Notes: generated by a model from the letters alone, not told the origin. Shown: positions 23,055 to 33,969, numbered from the stretch's first letter. The stretch: DNA of 64,000 nucleotides from Isoetes taiwanensis (GCA_021234155.1 JAJEKV010000914.1:1-64000); one strand, 5' to 3'. Numbers and translations are program-made.

Positions 23055-23950
23055 GATTTTATCAAGATTCCCCGATTACTTTTTATAAAGATTCCTTTAG
23101 ATCCTACGAATATTCCCTTAGCTTCTTCAAGATTCCATCAAGATTCCCCTACAATCTCAAAGATTCCACCAAGATTCCTCTAGGTTCTCAAAGATTCTCT
23201 CAAGATTCACATAGATTCTCTAAGATTCTATGTAGATTCTCCTAGATTCTATAAGATCCTAAGAATATTCCCCTAGATTCTCATATATTCTATGAAGATT
23301 CCATTTGATTCTTTTAGATCCTCTCCGAGATTCCCCTAGATTCTAAAAGATTGCCCCAAGATGCCTAGATTTTCCATGATTCTATGTAGATTCTCTTGGA
23401 TTCCTTAAACTCTATGAAGATTCCTCTATGTTCTCAAAGATTTCATCAAGATTCCCCTAGATTTCTAAAGACTTTATGAAGATTCATTTAAATTCCCTTA
23501 GATCCTATGAACATTCCTTAGGTCCTCCAAAATTCCATCAAGATTTGCCTAGAATCTAAAAGATTCTATTAAGATTCCTCTAGATTCTCAAAGATTCTAT
23601 GTATATTCTCCTACATTCTTGAAGATCCTATCAAGCTTCCCTTAGATTCTTAAATATTCTATGAAGGTTCCCTAGGTTTCTCTAAATTCTCTCGAGATTT
23701 TTATAGATCCTCAAAGAGTGTCCCAAAATTCACCTGGATTCCCAACAATTCTATGTGTATTCCCTTAGATCCTATGAAGATTTCCGTGGGTCTTCAAAGA
23801 TTCCATCAAAATTCCCCTAGATTCTTAAAGATTCCATCAGAAATCCCCTACATTTTGAAATATTCTCTCAAGATTCACATAGATTCCCTTAAATTACATA
23901 GATTTTGTAAAATCCTAAATTCTAAGAAGATTCTTAGAATCCGATCAAGT
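23055..23950. repeat. GATTC array, ~10.3-bp subunit in ~31-bp units
   Basis: The core GATTC recurs about every 10-11 bases for roughly 890 bp. The commonest higher-order unit is GATTCTATGAA, GATTCCCCTA, GATTCTCAAA (11+10+10 = 31 bp), repeated about 28 times with 10-25% divergence. ORFs through it (22917-23183 and 23753-24070) encode degenerate Ile-Pro-Arg-Phe repeats and shift frame, so it is not coding. Confidence 0.88.
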
Positions 23951-24636
23951 GGGTCCCAACTACGGAATGGTGCCAAAGCACCACTCATTGGAAAGCCCTC
24001 GACTAGAGGAATCCAAAGGCATGGGCCCCATCTTCATCCAACCTCCCTACTGCAAGTTACGTGTCTTTGAAGAAGATTAAAAAAAAGAAGCTTCTTTGAA
24101 AGTCCACTCATAAATGTTTTGCCACTTTACTAACTTTTTATGAATGAGAGTGCCACCTCATCTCTTAAAAAAAAAAAATTATAAAAACTTAATGGCTAGG
24201 ATTTATTCTCACCTTTTAATCTAACGGTTAGAATTTGCTACCAAATCCATTTTTTTGCACCTTCCTTCCACCTTCCTGACAAAATTCAAAGGCTAGGATT
24301 TCTCCTTCCCTTTTCTTCAAATTTATGTATAGACATGGTGCATGTTCACCCAAAAGGCTGCTTGGGGTGGATCGACGGTGGCTTATCTCGGCCCGTCGAT
24401 CTCAGATCTGGATGGCGGACCAACGACACCTCAAATCTTTGGACCACTTGGATCTTAAGTGGTGGTCCAAGTCGGGCCGTCGATCTTAGATCGGACGGGC
24501 GGCATAAATACTCACCTCAAAATATTGGAATACTTGATACAAGGGGGGGTGCTTATATAATTGTATATATATACAAGAAATTAAATCGGTCCTACGGTGC
24601 ATTGTTCCAGTTTTAGCATGTTCTTACGGTGACCAA
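23951..24636. other. interruption between the two GATTC arrays
   Basis: Contains the AATCTAACGGTTAGAATTT-type motif near 24217 and a short tandem duplication of a CCGTCGATCT/TAGATC motif at 24393-24425 and 24476-24510. Both are common in plant LTR U3 regions. No gene. It probably inserted into the GATTC array. Confidence 0.45.
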
Positions 24637-25016
24637 CGATTCTACTGAGATTCTCTTGTGATTCCTCTATATTCTTCAACATTCTATGTATTATATTTAG
24701 CATTGTGCAACATTTTTTAAAATATTTTCTATTTTTAGGTGAGATGCTTGCCCCCGAGCATCTAGAATTTTTCAAGATTTATATTGTACACCTTTATTAT
24801 GAAACATTTTAGGACATTCTATTGTTAAGCTCTTTGCAAAATCTAAAAAAAAACTCTAAGATTTATCAAGATTTTCTTAAATTCCTTAGATATTATGAAG
24901 ATTCCCTTAGATTCAATTAGATTTTAAGAGATTCGTTAGACTTATATATTTTCCTAGATTCTCTTACAATTTATGAGATTTCCTTATATTCCCTTTAATT
25001 CTCCTGGATTCCTTAC
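24637..25016. repeat. second, more degenerate GATTC array
   Basis: GATTC/ATTC motifs recur at about 10-bp steps in 24637-24700 and again in 24858-25016. It is the same motif as at 23055-23950 but more diverged, and A/T-rich between the two blocks. Confidence 0.7.
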
Positions 25017-25017
25017 A

Positions 25018-25035
25018 TTCTAGAAATTTCTAGAA
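25018..25035. promoter_or_regulatory. second perfect heat-shock-element match
   Basis: TTCTAGAAATTTCTAGAA again gives four alternating TTC/GAA units. It is followed by partly phased GAAC and TTC motifs to about 25080. No TATA box lies at a suitable distance, so function is doubtful. It may be a by-product of the local 10-12 bp repeat. Confidence 0.4.
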
Positions 25036-25159
25036 CATTTTTAGAACTTTCTCGGAACATTTTGAAACTTTTCAAAACATCCTAGAATATTATAGTTTAT
25101 TTTATCTTAATTAGAATATTACCCTTAAGTATATTTGAAACATAAATTATTCATAGAAT

Positions 25160-25235
25160 CAATGCTTGGTCTAGTGGTTAGAGTGGGGGTTCTGAAGGTT
25201 GAGGAACAGGGTTCGAATCCCCCCAATAACATAAA
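25160..25235 (+). repeat. tRNA-derived repeat (SINE-like head)
   Basis: The A box TGGTCTAGTGG (25167-25177) and B box GGTTCGAATCC (25210-25220) are at tRNA-like spacing, so RNA polymerase III promotion is plausible. The acceptor stem does not close well, so it is a SINE head or tRNA pseudogene and not a working tRNA gene. Confidence 0.5.
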
Positions 25236-25309
25236 AAATTTTAAAAGCCTTTCCTTAAGGAATGAGCATTCAATATGAGCCTTAGGATCTTAGACTCAAT
25301 CAACGATCA

Positions 25310-25560
25310 AGATCTCACCATATAAAAGCAATATGAGCAGTAGGATCTATTACATATAATTCCCAAAGCCATGTGGACGTAGGATGTGTCCCAAGCCACG
25401 TGAGCCGGGGTGGGATCTCGGGACCGACTGGTCGGGATCGAATCAATACGGGTAGTAGGAGCATGGTGCATAATACACATGTAACTCCCATGCCATTCGG
25501 GCCGTAGGATCGCCCCAAACCCACGTGAGCCGTGGCCGGATCTCGGGCGGGACGGGAGGA
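25310..25560. repeat. diverged tandem duplication carrying two CACGTG G-boxes
   Basis: Two copies about 125 bp apart share GTAGGATC, CACGTGAGCC and GGATCTCGGG blocks. The G-box CACGTG lies at 25397-25402 and 25522-25527. G-boxes bind bZIP and bHLH factors in plants. No start of a gene is visible beside it. Confidence 0.55.
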
Positions 25561-25807
25561 TAAGCCTTGAAACATAAGAACATATATAGATCAAATAAGA
25601 GAAAGAGATAAGAGATAAGAGATATATATCCAAATCTTGCGTATATAATCTCATTATAACATGAAATTTGAGATATGTACTGCCAACAAACATTCACATT
25701 CACAAAAATTCTCATCTATCATACAATGTGATCTACATGTACTATCTTACTTAGATCAAAACACTTTGTAGCAGCCACACATTGGTAAGAAATAAGTAGA
25801 TTTCTTT

Positions 25808-25896
25808 ATTTTTTCCTAATGAGGGTTGTGGATCAAGATTGGATGGTCATTATTGAACCCATTTTTTCCTAATGAGGGTTGTGGATCAAGATTGGA
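25808..25896. repeat. 53-bp tandem repeat, 1.7 copies
   Basis: The ATTTTTTCCTAATGAGGGTT block at 25808 recurs 53 bp later at 25861 and is near identical through GGATCAAGATTGGA. Confidence 0.9.
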
Positions 25897-25899
25897 GGG

Positions 25900-26674
25900 T
25901 TGAGATTGATATAATAATTTATGTGTGGATTGGTAGTTGACAAATTTGATCTATATTTGGATATTCACAATTCGATCTGTTTTTGCACGACACTTTGAAA
26001 TTGGCACATAGTCCACTATTGATGACCCTTAAATGGTATAAGTTGGCACAACTCTAAATTCCTCGAGGCCTATTTCGCAAAAGACGGATTAAAGACCTAT
26101 GGTGCTAGCTAACTGAGTTGGCATGAAAGCTGAAAGAGTAGTTGACATGAAAGGACAGGATAAGAAGCGCATAAAAAAACAACACTCGAATGTCCCACAT
26201 ACAGAAGTAAAGCAACTTGACAGAAAATGGGAACTTCAAACATAAGAAGTTTTATGATCAATGGACACGCCCCGATTGGTTGAGATTGATATAATAATTT
26301 ATGTGCGGATTGGTAGTTGACAAATTTGATCCATATTTGGATATTCACAATTTGATCTGTTTTTACATGACTCAGAAATTGGCACATAGTCCACTATTGA
26401 TGACCCTACCCTAAATGGTATAAGTTGGCACAACTCTAAATTCCTCGAGACCTATTGGCAATAGACGGATTAAAGACCTATGGCGCTAGCTAACTGAGCT
26501 GTTCTAACTGAGTTGGCATGAAAGCTAACAGAGTAGTTGACATAAAAGTACAAGATAAGAAGCGCATAAAAAAACAACACTCCAATGTCCCACATACAGA
26601 AGTACAGCAACTTGACAGAAAAAGGGAACTTCAAACATAAGAAGTTTTGTGATCCGTGGACGCGCCCCGATTGG
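25900..26674. repeat. ~380-bp tandem duplication of the 3' end of the amidotransferase gene
   Basis: Copy 1 (25900-26279) and copy 2 (26280-26674) start with TTGAGATTGATATAATAATT and end with GCCCCGATTGG. Copy 2 includes the last 44 bp of the amidotransferase CDS with its stop at 26631-26633. Copy 1 carries a mutated copy of that segment. GATTGG and GGTTGAGATT at the junctions suggest a microhomology-based event. Confidence 0.92.
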
Positions 26675-28740
26675 CCAATACCTCATGCCCCACTTCAAGC
26701 ATCATTTTGTAAAACTCTAGCAATTCCATGATATCCTGATTAGAAACCCCTTGCATAAACGTCCTTGCACTGGAATGTTTTAGCTTATTCATGCGCAACT
26801 TAGCCAAAATTGCAGATGAGCTCCTCACTGTGGCACCCATTTGCTTCAACCTCTGAGATCGCTCTAAATCTAAAATTGTGCTCATCTGCAGAAATCTTAG
26901 CAAATAAGTCAGTCCCGAATGGGGTGCCTCAGATCTGGTGACCTGGTTGAAAGTATACCTGCAAGAACTGAGCACCAACTTCCAATTCTTTCATGCTTTG
27001 TGATCTGGCTCCTTCCTTAATGGACTCGTGGCTTTTCTTAGCATGTTCTTCCTCCTCATAAATTGATTTCGCTAGAGAAGCTACGTATCAATTGTTGCCT
27101 TCGCCTCTCCATCTCCTCGTCTATTTTTCTTTCTCTCTCCTTCCCAGATGCAAGTAACCGTTTCTGATAAGCAACAACAGCTCCCACAAATTCCTATAGC
27201 CAAATTACAACATCCCAATAACATTGCACTAAATAGGATAAAACAAAATTGAGATTCGGTCAGACAGAAACAAAGATATAAGACATTTTGGCCACCATTA
27301 ACAAGTCACTGATGTGCATAATCATTATCTAAGCACATTGGTAGTAACACTACAAAGCAAGTACCTGATAAACCCTAGGGCATTCGGGATAAAGCAAGTA
27401 CCTGATAAACCCTAGGGCACTCGGGATAGTCAAACGTGCCTTCACTAGATGGGTCATTTAAGTCATCATGCCTCATTCGTTCTGGATGGAACTGCAGGCC
27501 TACTATAAACTTCCCTTGATCTGGATTGCACACATCAGGATCATAAAAGCTTCAATTAAGCCATCAGGGCATGTGCCATGGCCGTAAATCTTTCTGCTAA
27601 TCTTCTCACGCCTAGAAGATAAATAGTTATACATACCATTTAACAATTTCTCCTTAAATTCAACTCAACATGCAATGCTCATGCTCACCTGATGATGGTA
27701 GCTGTTCACAATTAATTCCATATCATTGGACTTCTCTTCCAATGATGTTTTGAACCATTCATGCAAAGGAGTGCCCTGTACAACCTTGACAGGATGTCTG
27801 TGGCCATCATAATTTTCATAGTCAATGTGTTTCACATTCACCCCAATCTTTGAAGACAACTCCTTTTCCACATCCTGAAAGTGCTCAAATTCAAATAATG
27901 CTTCATAATCTGTTTTCCCATTAGCAATTACACTACACTATGCCATACCTGATAAAGGGATCCACCACAGGCCACATTCAAGACTTGAGATCCCCTGCAT
28001 ATCCCCAGGTAAGGAATATTTCGTTCCAAACACAGACGAGCTAATTGTAGTTCTATAGAGTCTTTATCCTTATCAATTGATGTATCACTGCTATGTGTGC
28101 GCCTTATTTCTTCCATCTCCTCAGCAGATAAATTCGACATGTTGTTATCATAATGAACTGGATCAATGTCCTCTCCTTCACATAGTAACACTCCATGAAT
28201 GGGCTCAAAACTATCAAAGCAAAGGAATGAAGTCCTGTCACTCTTGGAACTATGACTGGAACAGCTCCATACCTCACTATTAGATCTAGATGATACTCTC
28301 CTGATAATAAAAAGAAAGCAACATCTATTATTTTTTCGCATAACCACAAAAGGGAAATTTATCAGCAAGGAATTTAAAAATATAAGACAGAATGATGCCA
28401 TAACGTAGCAAAACAACAATTTTTGCAACGAAACACAGACAATTGAGTAACAAAACCGAGACGCCCACATGCATGAACCAGCACTTTATGTTAAATGCAC
28501 ATGCATCAGATGAAATTCGGAAGAAGAAAACTCCAGTTTTTCTAATTCATTATAAGAGAAGTTGATCAACACATACTTACCTACAAAATCGACAAACTTG
28601 TTCTTGCGAACAGTGCGACGAGAAACAATAAGAACTCGTGGAAGGACAGAAGCTAGTTCTACAGCAACAACTTCATTTGTTAGCGTATTGGCAGCATCGT
28701 CAGCTGCAGAACGCCCAAACATTTCATCAACAACATCCAT
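26631..28740 (-). CDS. GAT1_2.1: GAT1_2.1-like class I glutamine amidotransferase (peptidase C26), six exons
   Basis: Exons on the minus strand: 28740-28581, 28300-27949, 27874-27689, 27611-27402, 27193-26959 and 26885-26631. All introns follow GT-AG, and the first donor is GTAAGT. The protein (about 467 aa after frame correction) reads [20 protein letters not shown], then [32 protein letters not shown], the nucleophile motif [12 protein letters not shown] (Cys at 27997-27999), NSYHHQ, and LQFHPER with the His and Glu of the triad. Family enzymes hydrolyse glutamine or gamma-glutamyl substrates; the exact substrate is not evident here. Start: the first in-frame ATG after an upstream stop. Odd points are frame breaks near 28216 (exon 2), at 27611, 27567 and 27545 (exon 4) and at 27072-27080 (exon 5), nearly all where a base run is one unit short. 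The C-terminal extension (exon 6) is intact. It is a pseudogene, or more likely an intact gene with run-length errors. Confidence 0.88.
27354..27427 (-). repeat. 37-bp tandem duplication containing the exon 4 splice donor
   Basis: Two near-identical 37-bp copies (27354-27390 and 27391-27427) differ by one base. Each contains the exon end CCTAGGGTTTATCAG and the donor GTACTTGC (minus strand). Using the distal donor would add an in-frame TAG, so the proximal donor must be used for the full protein. Confidence 0.93.
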
Positions 28741-29909
28741 TCCGATGCTCAACAAAGATGTTGGAAAATGTTACTCAGAAACTGTGCCGTCAATAATATG
28801 GCTCCACTTTTAAAGTTGTTTAAGACAAATGCCGTGGCGACTAGACGCTGCAAATGTCTTGGTGACAGACATCTCATTACTAAAAAAAGGTTCATCGAAC
28901 CTAGCCATTCAATTTTATATAGTTTTGACAATGGTTGCCTTTATTTTGCCATGAACAAAATTTGGCTTTTTCTCGACGACTGGTCCTATAAGCCAATCAA
29001 CGTGGACAATAAAATTATTCGGTTCAATTCAGTTATTGTATTTTTTATTAGTTGGATTGATGTGGATCAAATGCTATTTTTTTCTTTTGAAATAAAAATC
29101 TAAACGCATATATCGATGGTGCAAAGCAGTGAATTTAAACACTTGCACAAACTTGATATTTCATGCCTAACAATCTAAAAAGCAGGCATCATGTTAACCA
29201 AGGATGAGCTACCCTATAAACCCACAGGCACAACGCCGGCACAAAATGCCTTTCTTGCAATCAACTGTCCAACCTTCCATGCAACAAAAACGGCGGAGAT
29301 TTTTGGCAATAGAGATGGCCCGAATTTTATTGTTGGCGCAACCCAATGGGGGTTCCATTATTGGACCTTAAAAACCGCGTGAGTGGCTACGTATTGTCGT
29401 ACCTATATGTAAGGCACCATATAAGTTTTTTTAATTTTAAAATTATAAATTTAAAACAAGGGGTATATGAGGACATATAATTCAAGACAATAAGTATTAT
29501 AAAGTTACCATAATTAAGAAAAAAGTTATGGGGCAAATCTAAGATAGGGGTATTAAATTTCAAGAAAATATAGAGTCGTATTGGGGAAGCGGAAGGGAGG
29601 AAGGCTCTTTAAGAATCCTAAGGGGATTTTGTCCAACTTGACGATCACAGATGACGTATACCACCATTATGAAGGTGACTGGGTGCAGTCGCTAGCCAAC
29701 AAGAAATGGTAAGCAATTTCTCCTTGCAAGTCTTTGGCTTACAAATATCTATGTAGTTTATCTCTGATGTTGCTTGCACTATCAACTAGAACAAAACCGA
29801 CTACAATATGCGGTTAAACGAAGTGGAGCATCTACAAAAAGATAGAGTAACATAATCGTTGTCACAAGCAATCTACAATAAAGACAATCTAACATCATTG
29901 AAGCCCCAT
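28741..29909. other. upstream region of the amidotransferase gene, no other gene recognised
   Basis: Holds the presumed promoter and 5' leader of the minus-strand gene. A TATATA-type motif near 28915 is a weak TATA candidate. ORFs (for example 28768-29103 and 29191-29382 plus) have no recognisable domain. Confidence 0.4.
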
Positions 29910-29985
29910 AAAACACAAGGCTGAAGGATTTGAACCTTCACGTGCATTGGCCTCACCGCAATCCTTGCCCATTCAAGAATAAGAT
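29910..29985 (-). repeat. tRNA-derived repeat (SINE-like), minus
   Basis: On the minus strand the B box GGTTCAAATCC (29926-29936) is flanked by a closing AAGG/CCTT stem. A TGGGCAAGGATTGCGG segment upstream resembles a split A box. It cannot fold as a proper tRNA. Confidence 0.35.
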
Positions 29986-30717
29986 AAAATAAATTAATTG
30001 CATCATCAAAGAACAAAAAGCGACGTGGTTCTCGCGTCCTTTCACCCGCAAAAATCTGCTTTTGCAGCTATCGACCAAAAAAAGAACACAATAAAAGTTC
30101 TTCAATTGTCAGTGCAAAAAATCTGTGGCATGAAATTCATGAAGTCCAAGCTTCTGTTCCTGGACTACTATCATGCCCACAAACTACCTAAGCCAAAGAA
30201 AAATAGCAAAATAAATTTAAAAAGAACGGTGTAAAAATAAAAAATAGCTCTTTCTCTTACAAACATACGATTTCCAGATGTTTATCGTGCAAAGATCATG
30301 AGGTCTATGGAACCCTTGAGATTTTAATATGGAGTTTGTTATATATTATACAAGTCAACTAGCTAGGCTACTATACCTAGCTTATAATAGTCCCATTTAT
30401 ATTTTGTGTCTGGCACACGTTGGCCAACATTTTGTGCACATGTGTCCATTGTAAAAATTCCAAAGAAGTGGTCCATGATATTTGTTGGCTAAAAATGAAG
30501 TTAAGCTGAATGTGTTGATATGGCATGATCCTAAAGATTGAGGATTTTATATCGCAGAATCTCCAAGGATCATGATTCGGCCAAGATAATACGTTCAGTA
30601 TAACTTTATTTTCAATTGTCTTTGTTTATAGATGCCACATGTGCGGATAGTCATTTGGTTGTAGATGGGAGGATGCCCACCAATCTTGTGAACCCCAGTC
30701 ATTTGGATTCACGTGTT

Positions 30718-31276
30718 TAAGAGACCAATTTTCAAAAGCATTTTAATTTCAAAGGCATCAATTGCAATAAATGTGTTAATTTAAACGAGGTGCACCCTCG
30801 ACTATTTCGATCATCGGATTCGTCGATCCTATGGTCCAAACTGTATACAAGGGCCTTTGGGCGCCTTTTGTTTCAATTATGGGTCATTTATGATTTTGAA
30901 ATATGAAATCCAGGTTCGCCTAGAATTTTGGAATATGAAATATGAAGACTCATTTCTAGACTATGAAATACAGAGACTCAAACCTCTATCAAAATAATTC
31001 AAACCTTATTAAGAATGCTTTAACCAATGTAGCAGCGTGTTAGCGTGCTTATTTTTTCTATTAAATTTATGTTTTTTTTTTTAATGATTAACCCATTCAA
31101 TTGTTTTAGGGGTATGCTCCATGGTCTCAAGAATGGTGATTTATGCATCTATATCAAACGTAGTTGCACTGCAACCGATTGCTAAGCCTCTACAACGAAA
31201 TAAAACAGGTACTAAAACATCTCTTGAAACAAAACCCCATTGCAATTCTAACCTATTGACAAGTGATATCCATGCT
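30718..31276 (+). repeat. dispersed repeat, copy 1 (second copy at 53180-53736)
   Basis: About 560 bp that align colinearly with 53180-53736 at roughly 90% identity, both starting TAAGAGACCAATTTTCAAAA. The unit includes GGGCGCC, a T-rich segment ending in TTAG, and an ORF-like end (GGTGATTTATGCATCTATAT). No LTR or TIR ends were identified. Confidence 0.9.
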
Positions 31277-31396
31277 AGACTGGACGAACTGTTGGACAAC
31301 AACTAGATAACACAATGAAGCAATTATCCAGGATTCTACAATTGTTACAAAAAAGTAGAACGAATTTGCCCCCAGGTTTAACCCCCTATCTGACCC

Positions 31397-31526
31397 TTTT
31401 TTTTTTTTTTTTTTTTTATTCATATCAATTTTATTCCTTCTGTAATGTTACATATATATGCCATATTCTTAGAAGGTACTGAATACATTAAGCCATGAAC
31501 AAGATTAAATTCTAACATCCCTCCTC
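31397..31526 (-). repeat. possible copia 3' LTR start and polypurine tract (minus strand)
   Basis: On the minus strand GAGGAGGGA (31518-31526) is directly followed by TGTTAGAATTTAATC, the usual arrangement of a copia polypurine tract and LTR start. Downstream are a TATATATG motif and GAATAAAATTG, and the stretch ends in A21 (T21 at 31397-31417). The 12-bp inverted repeat ATTAAGCCATGA/TCATGGCTTAAT spans the junction (31487-31536). The rest of the element is not evident here. Confidence 0.45.
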
Positions 31527-31539
31527 ATGGCTTAATTTG

Positions 31540-31670
31540 AATATGTAGCATAATAATGGGGGTTTCTTTTTTTTGTACTTTTTCCCTAAGGTTTTATATG
31601 ATTTCATGGATGTATTTGATGAGCCATACTAATTAGTATATCTAGAGTGCATGCAGCTTGAACTAATTTT
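31540..31670. repeat. short dispersed repeat, copy 1 (copy 2 at 33990-34120)
   Basis: Shares GAATATGTAGCATAATA, the CTAAGGTTTT.TATGATTTC block and ATCTAGAGTGCA with 33985-34115, in direct orientation. Confidence 0.7.
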
Positions 31671-31835
31671 GATGCCTATATCCAATGGTTTAGATCCATA
31701 TATCATATATTTAAGTTATTATATTGTATTTTTCTTATTTTATCACATTACTTTCGACATGCAAGGCTGAGAGAACCCATTTTAGGGTTTGAGGGGTTAT
31801 GGGCCTAATTTGCTTGTTTGTGTCGGGTTAGTTCT

Positions 31836-32804
31836 TACATGAGGCTCTGCGTTTTTGTGGCTTCAATGACACCAAGTCCGGTTGCCTCGGATTTGAATGC
31901 GTCTGAGGTTATCGGTTTAGCCGGGTTCATTCTTAGTTGCTGCGGTCTGCAACCAAGCATCTTGGCGAGGAAGATTTATCAATGCATCATCTCTTGGAGG
32001 CGTCAAGCAAGAAATTTGTCGGCCGGATCGAGGGCTCGGATACGCCATCTTTGCGGTTGCCGATCTTCTGGTTTACACTCTTTTCGGGTGGCCGATGTTT
32101 GAGGCCATAATAAGAGAGGAAGCCGAAGAAAATGAAGCTAAGCAATACTTGGAGGATGTCTACGGTGGCATTTCCACAAGTTTGTTGAACCGCTTTTTCT
32201 TTAATTTTGGCTCCTATTCAAATGTAAAGGATTTGATTTTTATCGATAAATACGAGTCCTGCGTGTTCCGAAAACAAGGCAAGTTATTCATCTTTGTCTT
32301 GGTGAGGCTTTACGAATATGTCTAGAGTCTTGAAAAGGCGGGTTAGAGGAAGCGGGAGACAATTCAACTTCATGATGCCGATTCGGTAGAGTACTTCCTT
32401 GTTATGCTTTTTACTTGTTAAAATTTGTGCATAATATGTCATGAGCATCCGTCTGATTGATTTAAAAAGGCGCGCCGGAATCCTCAGAAGTTCAAATGCC
32501 TAAAGGATCGGAAATTTTAAATGTTCAGCCCTTCATTGGTGCATTGCCAATCAATGTTCAAGTGACTTTGTCTAACTACGCAAAAGAGTACATGAAATTA
32601 TGGGGAACTTCTTTGTACAAGGAGGGATCGGGCGGATGGTATATGGTTGATTGCCAATGGGGTTGTGAAGGTAAGCTCTCACTTTTTCAACGTCCTCACA
32701 TTGAGCTACAAGTTAAACAATTGTTTATCCCCTTTGCGTTGGAAAAGTCATTTTGGAGCACTTCAATCGGATCCCAAGTAGAGGGACTTCTACTTGGCAG
32801 GTAA
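31836..32804 (+). CDS. hypothetical, three consecutive ORF segments
   Basis: Open segments at 31836-32102, 32095-32325 and 32496-32804 lie on one strand in a more GC-balanced stretch. The second begins MFEAIIREEAEENEAKQYLE. The third begins MPKGSEILNVQPFIGALPIN and contains GSGGWYMVDCQWGC. I recognise no domain. They could be exons of one gene (the gap 32326-32495 has no clear splice pair), a captured gene fragment in a transposon, or chance ORFs. Confidence 0.22.
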
Positions 32805-33502
32805 CTTAAATTCAATAGATTGCGATTCTAGGTAATTTAACACGAAATGAATTTGTTGCTGGGAAAGTGCTCTTGTTGTTGCGAAGATCATCTTACCACA
32901 GTTATTTGAAGCAGTTCCAAATGCACAGAGATGCGGGCAATGGTCATGGATGGTTCGGTTAACTATTCATTCATTATTGGGAAATCATTGAACTACATGC
33001 GGTGAAGTTGCAAACTTGTTGGAAGGGTTTCTAAAACAAGAAGGAAGGAGGAAATTATAACGGCACCTTTTGCACTTATCTTCTCAAGCTGATTCTTTAC
33101 AAACACTTCCAACTTCGGTTGACAACAAACTAAAAATATAGTAAAATTTGATCATTTCTTGTGGATTAATATAAGAAACCATTTTATGTTATGCTTGCAA
33201 TGGGAAGGATATCTTCTATTTTTCAAACATTTATTCTACCTCCCTTTTTTTTGCTTTCACTTTGTTGTAATGATTTTTGGCTTTCATTCTTTGCGGCTTG
33301 GCCTCGCACCAAGTTATCGATGGCTTTAAAAGTTTGGGTTTTCCGTCTCGTCTAGGGCTTCTGCCCCTATAATTAGATTACATGCGTGTTTCTCATGTTA
33401 TTACATGCATAAGTGTTTGTAAAATTGGTGCGTGAAGTTATGCCATCCTTAGTGCCCAAAGGCCTTTATTAGGGCCAGAAGGGCCAAATTTTATTAATAT
33501 AA
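32805..33502. other. no recognised gene
   Basis: T-rich, with no ORF above 60 codons of interest and no repeats seen. Confidence 0.45.
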
Positions 33503-33510
33503 ATATATAG

Positions 33511-33969
33511 CATAATAACAACCAACACATCACTACAATCAACATTAATTCACACAAACCATTACATTCAACACATTAAAATTAAAATCCCACAGAAACC
33601 CCTTTCGTTTGGGTGCATATTCACCACGAGGGGTTACGTGGGAGAACTGACGAGCCCCTAGAAACTTACAATACATGTACAAAATTAACACCATTAAGTA
33701 CATTTCTTGAAACTTTATAGTATTTTGTAAACCTCAATATACGGTATACAAAAACTTGTACATACATACCCTACAAGCGAGGATCGCTATATACGGTCGG
33801 ATCGAGGAATAAAGGAAATATGCCCATCCGGACTCTCATTGCCGGAGTAACCCCGTGTGAATATGCACCCAAGCGAAAGGGGGTTTGGGGTTTTAATTTT
33901 AATGTGTTGAATGTAATGGTTTTGTGAATTAATGTTGATTGTAGTGATGTGTTGGTTATTGTTAATATG
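33511..33969. repeat. large inverted repeat (~120-bp arms, ~210-bp spacer)
   Basis: The left arm (33511-33637) and right arm (33847-33969) are near-perfect reverse complements, sharing ACCCCTCGTG/ACCCCGTG, GAATATGCACCCAA.CGAAAG and TTTTAATTTTAATGTGTTGA. The left arm plus spacer is homologous to 36060-36420. The DNA could fold back, or its transcript could form a long hairpin. Confidence 0.85.

Noticed and set aside
23055-23950. CRISPR-like array
   Set aside because: No distinct spacers or constant repeats. It is a continuous degenerate tandem repeat in plant DNA.
22917-24070. Ile/Pro/Arg/Phe repeat ORFs
   Set aside because: Products of the GATTC array, whose 31-bp unit shifts frame each copy.
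25160-25235. Functional tRNA gene
   Set aside because: A and B boxes are good, but the acceptor and T stems do not pair as in a real tRNA. A SINE head is likelier.
28077-28283. Plus ORF across the amidotransferase exon 2
   Set aside because: It is a shadow of the minus-strand exon that carries GICRGSQ.
31487-31536. Helitron-type 3' hairpin
   Set aside because: The 12-bp hairpin is not followed by CTRR. The PPT/LTR reading on the minus strand explains it better.
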